DNA of 6,077 bases from an uncultured bacterium (GTDB lineage: Bacteria; Verrucomicrobiota; Kiritimatiellia; RFP12; UBA1067), in the NCBI GenBank assembly GCA_946401765.1, contig CAMIVJ010000181.1, positions 1-6,077 of the forward strand, given 5' to 3'. The notes under the pieces were generated by a model. That model was not told the DNA's origin. It searched no databases and worked only from the letters and a program-made list of their open reading frames with translations. Positions 5,517 to 6,077 of this stretch are shown here, piece after piece. The stretch's first letter is position 1, and every line of letters begins with the position of its first letter. A program made the translations under genes and the position numbers.

Positions 5517-6077
5517 ACGCAGATCTCAGCGAGGCGTTCGGCAGCGAGCTTGTGCTCTTGGGCGCGGCGGACGACGCTGCGCTTGCGGACGCGGCGGACG
5601 CTCTTGTGCGCTTTCTCGACCAGGCTCCCGGCGTGCCGCTGCGCGACGTGGCGTACACCTGCGCCAGACGCTTCCCAGAATCGCGCACGGCAGTGCTGGC
5701 CATCGTGGCTCGCTCCGCCGGCGAGCTGCGCGCGCGTCTCATCTCGGCCGCAGGGCGCATACGCGGCGGCACCGCTCGCGTGCGCGACAAGAGCGGCACC
5801 TACTATTTCAGGCGCCATCTGCTTGGCGAAGGCATTGGAAAGCTCGCGTTCGTCTTCCCCGGCGCTGCGTCGTTCTACCCCGACATGCTTCGCGACCTCT
5901 CTGTGAGGTTCCGCGAGTGCCGACTGCCCTTTGACGAGCTTGAGGCGGCGCTCGCCGGAGCGGGGCAGTTCCAGCCTTCGGCGTTCGTGTTCCCGCCGGC
6001 CTCATACTACCGGCACGATGCTGATGTCTTCACGGCCGGGGCGTACGCCGAGACCGTCGTCTCCACCTACACCGCGA
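5513..6077 (+). CDS. PKS linker plus acyltransferase-like protein, N-terminal part (3' end outside window)
   Basis: Open from ATG 5513 to the last base, giving 188 residues with no stop. Residues ~12-105 match the linker that normally joins KS to AT in type I polyketide synthases (ELVLLGAADDAALADAADAL, then LRDVAYTCARRF and an ELRARL helix). From ~110 an acyltransferase domain begins: KLAFVFPGAASFYPDMLRDL, then LPFDELEAAL and PSAFVFPP, a pattern like the AT of PUFA/glycolipid-type synthases. The usual GQGSQ reads GAASF (117-121), so the oxyanion-hole glutamine positions are Ala and Phe. The GHSxG nucleophile region would lie just past the window, so activity cannot be judged. The start overlaps the KS stop (ATGA, 5513-5516) and has GGAGG at good spacing. 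The family transfers malonyl or acyl units to ACP; further domains or genes (ACP, KR, active KS) probably follow. Confidence 0.8.
   Translation, partial: MNADLSEAFGSELVLLGAADDAALADAADALVRFLDQAPGVPLRDVAYTCARRFPESRTAVLAIVARSAGELRARLISAAGRIRGGTARVRDKSGTYYFRRHLLGEGIGKLAFVFPGAASFYPDMLRDLSVRFRECRLPFDELEAALAGAGQFQPSAFVFPPASYYRHDADVFTAGAYAETVVSTYTA

Noticed and set aside
5455..5934. 159-aa open frame overlapping the KS end and AT start
   Set aside because: It is an Arg-rich shadow frame. The frame starting at 5513 carries the recognisable linker and acyltransferase sequence and stays open to the window end.

Overview
The window looks like a GC-rich (about 60%) bacterial chromosome fragment. It has tightly packed genes, all on the + strand, in three transcription units. 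The mix is an aryl-CoA ligase/ACT pair, a secreted beta-rich protein with a ConA-like front end, and a PUFA/glycolipid-synthase-like polyketide synthase split into separate genes. This fits an anaerobic, probably gut-associated member of the PVC group (Verrucomicrobiota, Kiritimatiellota or Lentisphaerota). That placement is inference from gene content and style; there is no rRNA or marker gene here to prove it.

Region 1 (1-2249) is the end of an amino-acid-related operon: the C-terminal third of a phenylacetate-CoA ligase (paaK), a tandem ACT-domain protein starting 1 nt after it, and a full-length threonine synthase (thrC) 13 nt further on. The paaK-ACT pair is a recurrent anaerobe arrangement, often next to indolepyruvate oxidoreductase genes, which would lie upstream of this window. 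Near the end of thrC there is a run of nine C.

Region 2 (2250-4060) is monocistronic. A good sigma70-type promoter (2269-2297, 17-nt spacer) leads to a 5' UTR that can fold into a hairpin. A 538-aa exported protein of unknown function follows, and a strong intrinsic terminator (4024-4060) ends the unit. The protein has an N-terminal ConA-like domain and C-terminal beta modules, and its GC content rises sharply along the gene.

Region 3 (4061-6077) begins with a 3.5-copy heptamer tandem repeat (CACTAGR) lying against the -35 box of a near-consensus promoter, TTGACA-N17-TAGAAT. The promoter sits so close to the GTG start of the next gene that the mRNA should be leaderless. That gene is a stand-alone ketosynthase homologue. 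Its catalytic Cys is Ala and its first catalytic His is Asp, but Lys and the second His are kept, so it is probably a non-condensing, chain-length-factor-like partner. It overlaps by ATGA with a gene that begins exactly at the KS-AT linker of a type I PKS and carries an acyltransferase-like domain with an altered GQGSQ motif. That gene runs off the window. This apparently degenerate, split PKS start is the most unusual part of the window.
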